32,419 nt of DNA, from contig ONFC01000085.1 of NCBI GenBank assembly GCA_900317035.1, forward strand, positions 1 to 32,419, written 5' to 3'. The notes beneath the pieces were generated by a model that made no database searches, was not told where the DNA came from, and saw nothing but the letters and a program-made list of their open reading frames with translations. Made by a program: the position numbers and the translations under genes. This DNA comes from an uncultured Eubacteriales bacterium (GTDB lineage: Bacteria > Bacillota > Clostridia > Saccharofermentanales > Saccharofermentanaceae). Positions 8,507 through 15,929 of the stretch are shown piece by piece (the stretch's first letter is position 1; every line of letters begins with the position of its first letter).

Positions 8507-10012
8507 ATGATGTATATCAGCACAAGAGGATACGATAAGAAATTTACTTCGGCGGAAGCCATCAAGCAGGGTATAGCCCCGGATGGCGGACTTTTCGTGC
8601 CGGAGGAGATCCCGCAGCTTAGTAAGAGCGAGATCATGGCGATGACCGAGATGACCTACCCGGAGATCTCGGCAACAGTGCTCGCCAAGTATCTTACGGA
8701 CTTTACCTATGACGAACTTCTGGACTATACGACACAGGCGTACAGCGAAGAAAAGTTCGGTGAGAAGCCGGCTCCGCTGGTTCAACTGAATAAGTATAAC
8801 CCCAGAGAATATATCCTCGAGCTGTGGCATGGCCCGACGGCGGCATTTAAGGATATGGCGCTGCAGCTTCTGCCGCACCTGATGACCGCATCTGCCAGAA
8901 AGACCGGCGAGAACAGAAAGATCTGCATCCTGACCGCGACCTCCGGTGATACCGGTAAGGCAGCGCTCGAAGGATTCAAGGATCTGCCGGGTACGGAAGT
9001 TATCGTATTTTATCCTTCCGAGGGTGTCTCCGAAGCGCAGAAGCGCCAGATGATCACCACCGAAGGAAATAACGTACATGTTGTAGCCGTCAACGGCTGC
9101 TTCGACGATGCCCAGTCCGGTGTCAAGGCGATCTTCGGAGATCCGGAGGTGGCAAAGATCCTGGATGAGCAGGGCTGCGTCCTGTCTTCGGCAAACTCCA
9201 TCAACTGGGGCCGTCTGGTACCGCAGATCGCATATTATGTCGCTTCTTACGTCGAACTTCTGAAGTATGAGGAGTTTAACTTCGGCGAGAAGATGAATGT
9301 GGTCGTTCCGACAGGAAACTTCGGTAATATCCTCGCAGCCTGGTTTGCCAAGAAGATGGGCATTCCGGTTAGAAAACTGATCTGTGCATCCAATAAGAAC
9401 AAGGTCCTTTCCGACTTCTTCAGAAGCGGTACTTATGACAGAAACCGTGAGTTCTATAAGACCAATTCTCCGTCGATGGATATTCTTATTTCCAGTAACC
9501 TTGAAAGACTTCTTTTCGAGGTAACAGATAAGGATGCAAAGAAGACCGCTCAGTGGATGGAAGACTTAAAGACCAAGGGTGTTTATTCCGTTGATCCGGA
9601 TACGCTAAAAGCACTGCAGATGACTTTTGTCGGCGGCTTTGCCGATGAAGCCGGTATCAGCAAGACCATCAGAGATGTCTATGACCGCTGCGATCACGTG
9701 GTCGATACACACACAGCCGTCGGTTTTAATATCTACAACCGCTACTATCAGAGATCCGGAGACGAGACAAAGACGGTCTTCGTTTCGACAGCGTCTCCTT
9801 TCAAGTTCGCACCTTCCGTTATGGATGCATTAAATGGATCCGGCTACAGCAACGGCAGATCCGATGAGGTGATCAGTAACGAACTTTCTGAAGAAAGCGG
9901 ACTTCCGATCCCGTACGGCCTCAAGGACATCAACAAGAAGCCGGTACTGCATAATCTCGTGATCGAGAAGGAGAATATGAGAGCAACAGTTCTCGACATT
10001 CTTAAGAAGTAA
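8507..10012 (+). CDS. thrC: Threonine synthase
   Basis: ThrC converts O-phosphohomoserine to threonine using pyridoxal phosphate. The 501-residue length fits the larger class of bacterial and fungal threonine synthases. YISTRGYDKKFTSAEAIKQG and APDGGLFVPEEIP are the usual N-terminal blocks. The cofactor lysine is K115 in HGPTAAFKDMALQLLP. TATSGDTGKAALEGF and VVPTGNFGNILAAWFAKKMG are phosphate-binding and glycine-rich blocks, and VDTHTAVGFN and VSTASPFKFAPSV are typical C-terminal segments. The start follows GAAGGAGATAACC; a second ATG directly after the first could also serve. The gene is intact, 55 nt after the TPR gene, and ends before a strong hairpin terminator. No other threonine gene is present. 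Confidence 0.95.
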   Translation: MMYISTRGYDKKFTSAEAIKQGIAPDGGLFVPEEIPQLSKSEIMAMTEMTYPEISATVLAKYLTDFTYDELLDYTTQAYSEEKFGEKPAPLVQLNKYNPREYILELWHGPTAAFKDMALQLLPHLMTASARKTGENRKICILTATSGDTGKAALEGFKDLPGTEVIVFYPSEGVSEAQKRQMITTEGNNVHVVAVNGCFDDAQSGVKAIFGDPEVAKILDEQGCVLSSANSINWGRLVPQIAYYVASYVELLKYEEFNFGEKMNVVVPTGNFGNILAAWFAKKMGIPVRKLICASNKNKVLSDFFRSGTYDRNREFYKTNSPSMDILISSNLERLLFEVTDKDAKKTAQWMEDLKTKGVYSVDPDTLKALQMTFVGGFADEAGISKTIRDVYDRCDHVVDTHTAVGFNIYNRYYQRSGDETKTVFVSTASPFKFAPSVMDALNGSGYSNGRSDEVISNELSEESGLPIPYGLKDINKKPVLHNLVIEKENMRATVLDILKK

Positions 10013-10040
10013 GAACTTCATTAAAGCGAAATAGAATGTA

Positions 10041-10075
10041 AGAGCACGTCAAATTTACCTTTGACGTGCTCTTTT
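10041..10075 (+). terminator. Rho-independent terminator after thrC
   Basis: AGAGCACGTCAAA at 10041-10053 and TTTGACGTGCTCT at 10060-10072 form a perfect 13-bp stem with a 6-nt loop, followed by a short T run. It closes the operon that ends with thrC. Confidence 0.88.
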
Positions 10076-10088
10076 GTCATAGTAGAAT
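10061..10088 (+). promoter_or_regulatory. Probable promoter of the zinc-ribbon gene, overlapping the thrC terminator
   Basis: TTGACG at 10061-10066, a 16-nt spacer and TAGAAT at 10083-10088 match the housekeeping consensus at five of six bases each. The -35 box lies inside the right arm of the terminator stem. The leader to the ATG at 10132 would be about 37 nt. This rests on pattern only. Confidence 0.5.
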
Positions 10089-10131
10089 AGAAATAGGGTT
10101 GAGAAATAAGGGTGGTAAAGGGGGTTGTATT

Positions 10132-10755
10132 ATGACACTGGTGAAAGTCCATACCTGTTCCAAGTGCGGTGGCGCACTGAAGGTAAATGACGAACTTCAG
10201 AAGTACGAATGTCCGTTCTGCGGCATCTCCTACGAATACGAGTATTTCCAGAAGAAAGTCATCCTCGAGATGGCAGAATCTTCTCTGCATGCAGGGGATT
10301 TCCCTTTTGCGGAGAAGAGATATCTTTTCGCGCTGAAAAAACAGCCGCACGACCCGCGTCTGCTTCAGGGCCGTATCTTAAGCCATGCCAGACTCGACAG
10401 AGTTGAGAAAACGCTCTCCATCCCTGATCTGATCGAAGTGGACTATCCGGATGTCGAACGCGCGCTGAATAATGCCGATGAGAATGCTTTTCCCGAAGAT
10501 AAGGAATACTTCGGAACCCTCCACGATGCATTTCGTGCTGCAGAGGAGCTGGAGGGCATCAAGAAGACAAGAAGTGAACTGGAAAGCAGGATCAAAGCCG
10601 ATAAGGATACGATAGAAATCAGCGAGAGCAACGGGCTTCTGCAATCGATCCTGAGTACCATCGGCAATATTCTGCATAGCCTGTTTTCCAAGACGGATGA
10701 TTCGGATCTGTACGCGCTCAAAAGAGGAGGCCGAGAAAGAGAAGGAACTTTCTGA
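10132..10755 (+). CDS. Zinc-ribbon protein, first half of a probable double-module protein
   Basis: The ATG at 10132 starts MTLVKVHTCSKCGGALKV, and the ribbon is completed by YECPFCGISYEYEYF (C-x2-C with C-x2-C, about residues 9-36). A helical TPR-like part follows (LHAGDFPFAEKRYLFALKKQ), then a charged helical stretch to about residue 195. After SDLYALK near 10719 this frame gives GGREREGTF and stops at 10755, whereas the overlapping frame continues with EEAEKEKELSEII. Removing one A from the AAAA run near 10720 would join both halves in frame. The second half repeats the same ribbon-plus-helix layout, so an intact product would be about 468 residues with two modules. The alternative is two genes overlapping by 59 nt. 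Function is unknown; the isolated ribbon may bind nucleic acid or protein. Confidence 0.65.
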   Translation: MTLVKVHTCSKCGGALKVNDELQKYECPFCGISYEYEYFQKKVILEMAESSLHAGDFPFAEKRYLFALKKQPHDPRLLQGRILSHARLDRVEKTLSIPDLIEVDYPDVERALNNADENAFPEDKEYFGTLHDAFRAAEELEGIKKTRSELESRIKADKDTIEISESNGLLQSILSTIGNILHSLFSKTDDSDLYALKRGGREREGTF

Positions 10756-11536
10756 GATCATTGAACGTCTTGGGAAAATGGACCTTAGCAAGTCAGAGGG
10801 TGAGCCGGATGCATCTGATCATCAAAGTTATGAAGAGAACCTGAAGGAGATCGTGACGTGCCCGTCCTGCGACGGCGAACTGATCGATAACCAGTCCAGA
10901 GCTCTGTATGAGTGCCCGTTCTGCGGATTAACATTCGATTATGAGTATGTGCGTCATGACCGTGTTCTTGATCAGGCGGAAAAAGCACTTCTGAATAAAC
11001 TGTATCACGAAGCGGAACTGTTCTTTTCGAAAGCGGAAGAGAACCGTCCCGGAGATTTCCGCGTGCTCCGCGGATATGTGCTCAGCGGAATGAAGGTTCC
11101 GAAGACACCGGACATAAAACTGGAATGCGATCTGACGGCGGAAGAACTGGCCGATCTCAGGATGCGTGTCGATGAGGTCATCCGTAAGGCTCCTGATGGG
11201 GACAAGGAATACTTTAAGAAATACTCCGAGATCGTCGACATCTACGAAGAGCAGCTGACCATCCAAAAGGAGATCGCCGAGCCTCTGAAGAAGATCCATG
11301 ATCAAAAGAGAAAAGAGTACACGCTTGATTCCCAGGGTAATGTGAACAAACCCAGAGGCGGAAAAACATGGAGCAAGACGTACACTGTTCCTAAGAAAAA
11401 GTTCCCGGAAGAGAGAGACGCGATCTCAAATGCCAATAAGCAGAACCGGGAACTGAAAACCCGCGTGCTTGAGATCCGAACCGCATTGGTCGAAATCGAA
11501 AAAGCACACGGGCTGCCCAAAGACCTGTTAATCTAG
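10697..11536 (+). CDS. Zinc-ribbon protein, second half of the double-module protein
   Basis: From about 10722 this frame encodes EEAEKEKELSEIIERLGKMD, a charged helix, and then a second ribbon: CPSCDGELIDN and YECPFCGLTFDYEYV. It is followed by a TPR-like helical pair (LYHEAELFFSKAEENRPGDF) clearly homologous to the one in the first half. The middle and C-terminal parts (about 150 residues) are basic and helical, with LTIQKEIAEPLKKIHDQKRK. The ATG at 10697 has no convincing ribosome-binding site and its first residues (MIRICTRSK) look non-native. I therefore read this as the continuation of the gene at 10132 after a +1 shift and not as an independent gene. It ends 217 nt before the stop of the convergent prfC. 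Confidence 0.65.
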   Translation: MIRICTRSKEEAEKEKELSEIIERLGKMDLSKSEGEPDASDHQSYEENLKEIVTCPSCDGELIDNQSRALYECPFCGLTFDYEYVRHDRVLDQAEKALLNKLYHEAELFFSKAEENRPGDFRVLRGYVLSGMKVPKTPDIKLECDLTAEELADLRMRVDEVIRKAPDGDKEYFKKYSEIVDIYEEQLTIQKEIAEPLKKIHDQKRKEYTLDSQGNVNKPRGGKTWSKTYTVPKKKFPEERDAISNANKQNRELKTRVLEIRTALVEIEKAHGLPKDLLI

Positions 11537-11601
11537 CTTCCCGCAGGGCGAAAGCTCGTATTCACAGACGAAATTGCGCATGAAAAAACCTTCGTCCGCT
11601 A

Positions 11602-11713
11602 AACACTCGGATAAAAAGAAAAGCCTACGGAGCGATTCCGCTTCCCACGATAAAGAAAAACATCTTAACGGCTACACCCGAGATAAAAAAACAATCTCCC
11701 GGAGCGATTCCGC
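11602..11713. repeat. Diverged tandem repeat between the zinc-ribbon gene and prfC
   Basis: The perfect 14-mer CGGAGCGATTCCGC occurs at 11628-11641 and again at 11700-11713. Both copies are preceded by a similar A-rich stretch (ACACTCGGATAAAAA and ACACCCGAGATAAAAA), which gives a unit of about 72 bp. The second copy continues into the bidirectional terminator. A looser match of its inner CAGGGCAAAGCC part appears at about 11543. No coding frame here looks real. Confidence 0.6.
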
Positions 11714-11755
11714 AGGGCAAAGCCCGAGGACCAGCGACGGGAGATTCGTTTTTTA
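11693..11755. terminator. Bidirectional terminator between the convergent zinc-ribbon gene and prfC
   Basis: AATCTCCCG at 11693-11701 pairs perfectly with CGGGAGATT at 11738-11746. An A run lies before the left arm and a T run after the right arm, so it can work in both directions. A second hairpin, GGGC-AAA-GCCC, lies in the loop. The T run reaches the prfC stop codon. Confidence 0.75.
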
Positions 11756-13339
11756 TCTTTCATGGATATCGTCAAGTTTGAGTCCTTCGTTGTGTTCGAG
11801 TGCCCAGGAGATCGCCCACTCCGACTCGAAAAGCACTACCGGCATTTCATCTCTGTCGAGGACCAGCATGGAAGTGGAGGTCAGCGTGAGTTTGGAAAAA
11901 TCGATGTCCGCGCTCTCATCCTGCTTGCTGCACCATCTGGCGAAGCGGTAGTTGAGGTTGTTTCTCAGGATATCGACACCGTACTCGGTCTTTAATCTAT
12001 GCTCGAGAACTTCGAACTGGAGAACACCGACCACGCCCATGATGTAGGTCTCGGTACCGATGCCCGGCTGCTTATAGAGCTGGACGGCACCTTCTTCAGA
12101 GAGCTGCTCGATACCTTTCAGGAACTGCTTTCTCTTCATGGAGTCCTTCGGCTGTACACGGGCGAAGTGCTCCGGCGGGAAGACCGGGATGTTTGCGAAG
12201 TTGAAGTTCTTCGAAGATGTGGTCACGGTGTCGCCGATGCGGAAGATGCCAGGATCGAAAAGACCGATGATGTCGCCGGCATAGGCCATGAACTGCTGCG
12301 GCTGGGCGAGTGTGATCTTCTTTCCGGTACGCATATGTTTGACGGACATGCCCTTTTCGAATTTGCCGGAGCAGATACGCATAAAGGACATTCTGTCTCT
12401 GTGGTTCGGGTCCATGTTTGCCTGGATCTTGAAAACGAATCCGGAGAAGAAATCTTCATCCGGTGCGATTACACCTTCAGAGGTCTCGTGAGCCTGCGGT
12501 CCCGGTGCGATCTCGAGGAACTTTTTAAGGAACGGCTCGACGCCGAAGTTCGTGATCGCGGATCCAAAGAATACAGGGGTGAGCTCGCCGGCAAGGATCT
12601 TATCGAGGTCGAAGGGGTCACCCGCCATGTCGAGAAGCTCGATGTCATTCTTCAGTGTCTCGTAGTGGTGGTCGCTTAAGATCTTCTTCAGTGCTTCTTC
12701 ATCGTTGATACCGGCAGAGATGGACTTGACCATGGAAGCACCGTGGTCCTTGGTTTCGTTGTCGAAGAGAAGTACCTCTTCGGTTTCTCTGACATATACA
12801 CCCTGAAAATCACCGTCGGTTCCGATCGGCCAGTTGATCGGGGTACTGCGGATGCCGAGTACTTTTTCGAGCTCGTCGATAAGGTCGAAGGGGTTCTTCG
12901 CGGCACGGTCCATCTTGTTGATGAAGGTGAAGATCGGGATACCGCGCTTACGGCAGACGGTAAAGAGCTTGATGGTCTGCGCCTCGACACCTTTTGCGCC
13001 GTCAAGGAGCATGACCGCGGCGTCTGCCGCACAGAGCGTACGGTAGGTATCCTCGGAGAAGTCCTGGTGGCCGGGGGTGTCAAGGATATTGATGCAGTAG
13101 CCGTCGTAGTTGAACTGCATGACGGACGAGGTAACGGAGATACCACGCTGCTTCTCGATCTCCATCCAGTCGGAGGTCGCGTGGTGCGCAGCTTTTCTGG
13201 CTTTAACGGAACCTGCCATGTGGATGGCGCCTCCGTAGAGCAGGAGTTTCTCGGTCATTGTTGTCTTACCGGCGTCCGGGTGCGAGATGATCGCGAAGGT
13301 ACGGCGGCGTGAAATTTCGTTTTGTGTCTTTTCGTCCAT
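11753..13339 (-). CDS. prfC: Peptide chain release factor 3
   Basis: RF3 is a GTPase that recycles RF1 and RF2 from the ribosome after termination. The product has 528 residues, matching the usual length. The GTPase motifs are complete: G1 SHPDAGKTTMTEKLL, G2 RGISVTSSVMQF, G3 DTPGHQDFSEDTYRTL and G4 NKMDR. The RF3-specific start (NEISRRRTFAIISHPDAG), VFFGSAITNFGVEPFL, and the C-terminal WAISWALEHN are also present. I chose the ATG at 13339 because GGAGAGG precedes it at suitable spacing and the protein then starts MDEKTQNEISRRRTF as in the family. The frame stays open for 82 codons further upstream, but those codons are not RF3-like. The gene is intact and stands alone on the minus strand. 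Confidence 0.95.
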   Translation of the reverse strand: MDEKTQNEISRRRTFAIISHPDAGKTTMTEKLLLYGGAIHMAGSVKARKAAHHATSDWMEIEKQRGISVTSSVMQFNYDGYCINILDTPGHQDFSEDTYRTLCAADAAVMLLDGAKGVEAQTIKLFTVCRKRGIPIFTFINKMDRAAKNPFDLIDELEKVLGIRSTPINWPIGTDGDFQGVYVRETEEVLLFDNETKDHGASMVKSISAGINDEEALKKILSDHHYETLKNDIELLDMAGDPFDLDKILAGELTPVFFGSAITNFGVEPFLKKFLEIAPGPQAHETSEGVIAPDEDFFSGFVFKIQANMDPNHRDRMSFMRICSGKFEKGMSVKHMRTGKKITLAQPQQFMAYAGDIIGLFDPGIFRIGDTVTTSSKNFNFANIPVFPPEHFARVQPKDSMKRKQFLKGIEQLSEEGAVQLYKQPGIGTETYIMGVVGVLQFEVLEHRLKTEYGVDILRNNLNYRFARWCSKQDESADIDFSKLTLTSTSMLVLDRDEMPVVLFESEWAISWALEHNEGLKLDDIHER

Positions 13340-13357
13340 ATAGACAGCCTCTCCAGT

Positions 13358-13386
13358 TTGGTTACAATTGCAAAATACGATATAAT
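13358..13386 (+). promoter_or_regulatory. Promoter for the NYN-malQ-glpK transcript
   Basis: TTGGTT at 13358-13363, a 17-nt spacer and a perfect TATAAT at 13381-13386. The predicted leader to the ATG at 13539 is about 145 nt, and it runs antisense to the leader of prfC. Confidence 0.55.
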
Positions 13387-13472
13387 AGTAATGGTTTTCC
13401 GGAAATGCCCGGCGGCGGATCACCCGATGTATCGGAAGCCCGCTTTTCCGAAGGTCCCGGATAAGCCACAAT

Positions 13473-13501
13473 ATTATATCAGCCTTACCCCGTAAGGGCA
13501 A
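13473..13501 (-). promoter_or_regulatory. Promoter for prfC
   Basis: On the minus strand, TTGCCC (plus coordinates 13496-13501), a 17-nt spacer and TATAAT (13473-13478) form a good promoter. The leader to the prfC ATG would be about 125 nt and crosses the plus-strand promoter at 13358-13386. Confidence 0.55.
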
Positions 13502-13538
13502 GGAAATGCCGACAATTCGGCAGGAAAAAGAGGTGTAT

Positions 13539-14360
13539 ATGCCGGTAAAAGACGTAAGATTGGCAGTGCTTATCGATGCGGACAATATCTCCGCTACTTA
13601 TATTAAGCCGATGATGCTTGAGATCGCGCGCTACGGCAACCCGACCATCAAGCGTATCTACGGCGACTGGACGAAGCCGCAGCTTGGACCCTGGAAGCAG
13701 GTCCTCCTCGATCATGCGATCTCTCCGGTGCAGCAGTTCGGTTACACATCCGGCAAGAACGCGACAGATTCCACATTGATCATCGATGCGATGGATATCC
13801 TTTACACCGAGAGTGTGGACGGTTTCTGTCTGGTTTCTTCCGACAGCGATTTTACGAGGCTTGCCACGAGGCTCAGAGAAGCAGGCAAGATCGTGTACGG
13901 TATCGGCGAGAAGAAGACGCCGACTCCCTTTGTCGCGGCCTGTGACCGTTTCATCTTCTTAGAGATCCTGGCGCCGAAAGAAAAGAAAACGAAAAATCCC
14001 GAGAATTCCTCTGCAAAAGCACTTTCCCAGGCAGACAGCGGGGAATCTTCGGATGTATCTGATTCCGCAGATGCAGAGAATAAGTCAGGGGCAAGAGTCC
14101 CGAAAGATATTGATGAAGCCACCTGCGAGCTGATCGCAAGTTCCGTTTCCGATCTGGCAGACGAAGACGGCTGGGCATTCCTTGGGGATGTAGGAAACCT
14201 GGTCAATAAGAAGAGCCCGTCATTTGATGCCCGTAACTACGGCTTTTCGAAGATGAGTAAACTCATGCAGTCGCTGGATTTTCTGGAGTGCGAGCTTCGC
14301 GTCAACGAGAAGAATCCGCAGGTGAAACTCATATATGTTCGCAATAAGGAGGATAATTGA
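13539..14360 (+). CDS. NYN-domain protein with C-terminal OST-HTH/LOTUS domain (LabA-like)
   Basis: The product has 273 residues from the ATG at 13539, chosen because AGAGGTG precedes it and the NYN fold begins at once. An ATG at 13506 in the same frame would add 11 residues. Residues about 7-140 are a PIN-like NYN nuclease domain with the acidic residues in AVLIDADNIS, DSTLIIDAMDIL and LVSSDSDFTRLATRLREAGK. A Ser/Ala/Asp-rich linker (about residues 145-190) is followed by a LOTUS-type winged helix (about 195-268: GWAFLGDVGNLVNKKSPSFD, YGFSKMSKLMQSLDFLE). The family is thought to act on RNA, with the LOTUS part binding RNA or protein. Its TGA overlaps the TTG start of malQ, so translation of the two may be coupled. 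Confidence 0.88.
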   Translation: MPVKDVRLAVLIDADNISATYIKPMMLEIARYGNPTIKRIYGDWTKPQLGPWKQVLLDHAISPVQQFGYTSGKNATDSTLIIDAMDILYTESVDGFCLVSSDSDFTRLATRLREAGKIVYGIGEKKTPTPFVAACDRFIFLEILAPKEKKTKNPENSSAKALSQADSGESSDVSDSADAENKSGARVPKDIDEATCELIASSVSDLADEDGWAFLGDVGNLVNKKSPSFDARNYGFSKMSKLMQSLDFLECELRVNEKNPQVKLIYVRNKEDN

Positions 14361-15868
14361 AAGTGCGAAGAAGTGCAGGTGTACTGTTACACATTACGTC
14401 GCTTCCGGGTGTTTACGGAATCGGCGGTTTTGGCAAAGAGGCGATAGACTTCGCCAAAAAACTGAAAGAAGCGGGGATGGCCTACTGGCAGGTGCTCCCG
14501 TTTACAAACCCGGGTTCGGGAGACTCCCCGTATCAGAGTGATTCGGCATTTGCCGGATCTCCGCTGATTATTGACCCGGAGGATCTTTACGACAGGAAAC
14601 TTCTGACGAAGGACGAACTCGAGAAGTGCAAGTACCCGGGCTCCTGCTATAGTGTGGACTACGCGTGGGTCAGAGAGAACCGCATGCAGATGCTGAAAGA
14701 TGCCTATGCAAAGGTCGATGAAGCGATCCGTAAGGAGATGCTGAAGTTTGAAAAAGAAAATCCATGGGTCAAGGATGTGATCGTTTTCCAGGCGATCAAG
14801 GAGACTCAGGGCCAGAAAGCATGGTGGGACTGGGACGATAAAGCTCTCCAGAAACACGATGCGAAAGCAGTGGCGGCATTTGAGAAGGAACACAGGGAAC
14901 TCTGCGAATTCTACCTGTTTATCCAGTATATTTTCTATGCGCAGTGGACGAAACTGAAGAAGAAGATCAATGAGATCGGCATCTCCGTGATCGGTGATAT
15001 CCCGATCTACGTAAGCGGCGATTCCTGCGATGTCTGGGCGAACAGATCCCTGTTCCAGACAAATAAAGACGGCTCCTTTAAGAGCGTTGCCGGTGTACCG
15101 CCGGACTATTTCTGTGAAGACGGCCAGCTCTGGGGAAATCCGGTCTACGACTGGGCGGCCCACGAGAAAGAAGACTATGCATGGTGGCTTAGCAGGCTTC
15201 ATCAGAACTTCAAGCTCTACGATGTGATCCGCATCGACCATTTCCGCGGATTCTCGAGATATTACAGCTGCCCGGCTGATGCGAAGAATGCCAGAAACGG
15301 CAAGTGGAACCCGGGTCCGGGCATGAAACTCTGGAACAAGATCTTTGATGAATTCGGAAAAGAACCTCCGATCTTCGCGGAAGACCTCGGTGAGACAGAT
15401 GATGAACTGATCCGCTTCCTCGATGAGACCGGACTTCCGACGATGAGGGTCCTTCAGTTCGGTATGGTGCCGCACGACGACAGTAAACACATGCCGCACA
15501 ACTATCCGGAGAACTGTATCGCCTACACCGGAACACACGATAACAACACGCTTCTCGGCTGGCTCTGGGAGGCCTCCGAAGAAGACAGAAAGTTTGCTCT
15601 CGAGTACTGCCGTTTCCACGGTGACAACTGGGGCGATGGCGGCGTGCATGCGCCGGCGTGCCGCGCGATGCTGACCACCGTATGGTCATCGGCAGCAAAG
15701 CTTGCGATCGCGCCCTTGCAGGATGTTATGGGATTTGGTTCCGACACGAGAATGAATGCGCCGGGCATGCCGACCGGTCAGTGGCGGATCCGTTTTGGTG
15801 CTGACTCCATCAACCAGATGGACACAAAATGGCTTGCAAAACTGAACTGGGTATATAAGAGATTCTAA
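14357..15868 (+). CDS. malQ: 4-alpha-glucanotransferase (amylomaltase, GH77)
   Basis: MalQ transfers glucan units between alpha-1,4-linked chains in maltodextrin or glycogen use. The 503-residue length is that of the short bacterial type. All three catalytic acids are visible: D294 (nucleophile, IRIDHFRGF), E342 (acid/base, AEDLG) and D395 (THDNNT). SLPGVYGIGGFGKEA and the N-terminal YWQVLPFTNPGSGDSPYQS sugar-site segment are typical. The start is uncertain: TTG at 14357 lies only 4 nt after AAGGAGG, while GTG at 14363 lies 10 nt after it; both give nearly the same protein. It overlaps the NYN gene and is followed by a hairpin terminator directly before glpK. There are no maltose transport genes in the window. 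Confidence 0.93.
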   Translation: MKVRRSAGVLLHITSLPGVYGIGGFGKEAIDFAKKLKEAGMAYWQVLPFTNPGSGDSPYQSDSAFAGSPLIIDPEDLYDRKLLTKDELEKCKYPGSCYSVDYAWVRENRMQMLKDAYAKVDEAIRKEMLKFEKENPWVKDVIVFQAIKETQGQKAWWDWDDKALQKHDAKAVAAFEKEHRELCEFYLFIQYIFYAQWTKLKKKINEIGISVIGDIPIYVSGDSCDVWANRSLFQTNKDGSFKSVAGVPPDYFCEDGQLWGNPVYDWAAHEKEDYAWWLSRLHQNFKLYDVIRIDHFRGFSRYYSCPADAKNARNGKWNPGPGMKLWNKIFDEFGKEPPIFAEDLGETDDELIRFLDETGLPTMRVLQFGMVPHDDSKHMPHNYPENCIAYTGTHDNNTLLGWLWEASEEDRKFALEYCRFHGDNWGDGGVHAPACRAMLTTVWSSAAKLAIAPLQDVMGFGSDTRMNAPGMPTGQWRIRFGADSINQMDTKWLAKLNWVYKRF

Positions 15869-15877
15869 TTCGAAGCG

Positions 15878-15911
15878 CCTTCGGGAAAAGCACTTTCCCG
15901 GAGGTGTTTTT
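15878..15911 (+). terminator. Terminator between malQ and glpK
   Basis: CCTTCGGGAAA at 15878-15888 pairs with TTTCCCGGAGG at 15894-15904 (one G-U pair), followed by TGTTTTT. The glpK ribosome-binding site begins only about 7 nt later, so this hairpin may act as an attenuator of glpK. Confidence 0.75.
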
Positions 15912-15929
15912 GCTAAAAGGAGGCGCCTT

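Noticed and set aside
10020-10131. Possible riboswitch between thrC and the zinc-ribbon gene
   Set aside because: The space is filled by a plain terminator and a short leader; no conserved aptamer pattern was seen.
11574-11951. Plus-strand frame of 125 codons between the zinc-ribbon gene and prfC
   Set aside because: It is Lys/Ser-rich, crosses the repeat and the bidirectional terminator and enters prfC antisense; no ribosome-binding site.
11999-12679. Plus-strand open frames opposite prfC
   Set aside because: prfC is intact and well supported; these frames are its mirror images.
14387-15649. 420-codon open frame antisense to malQ
   Set aside because: malQ has all catalytic residues in place; the antisense frame is a by-product of its codon bias.
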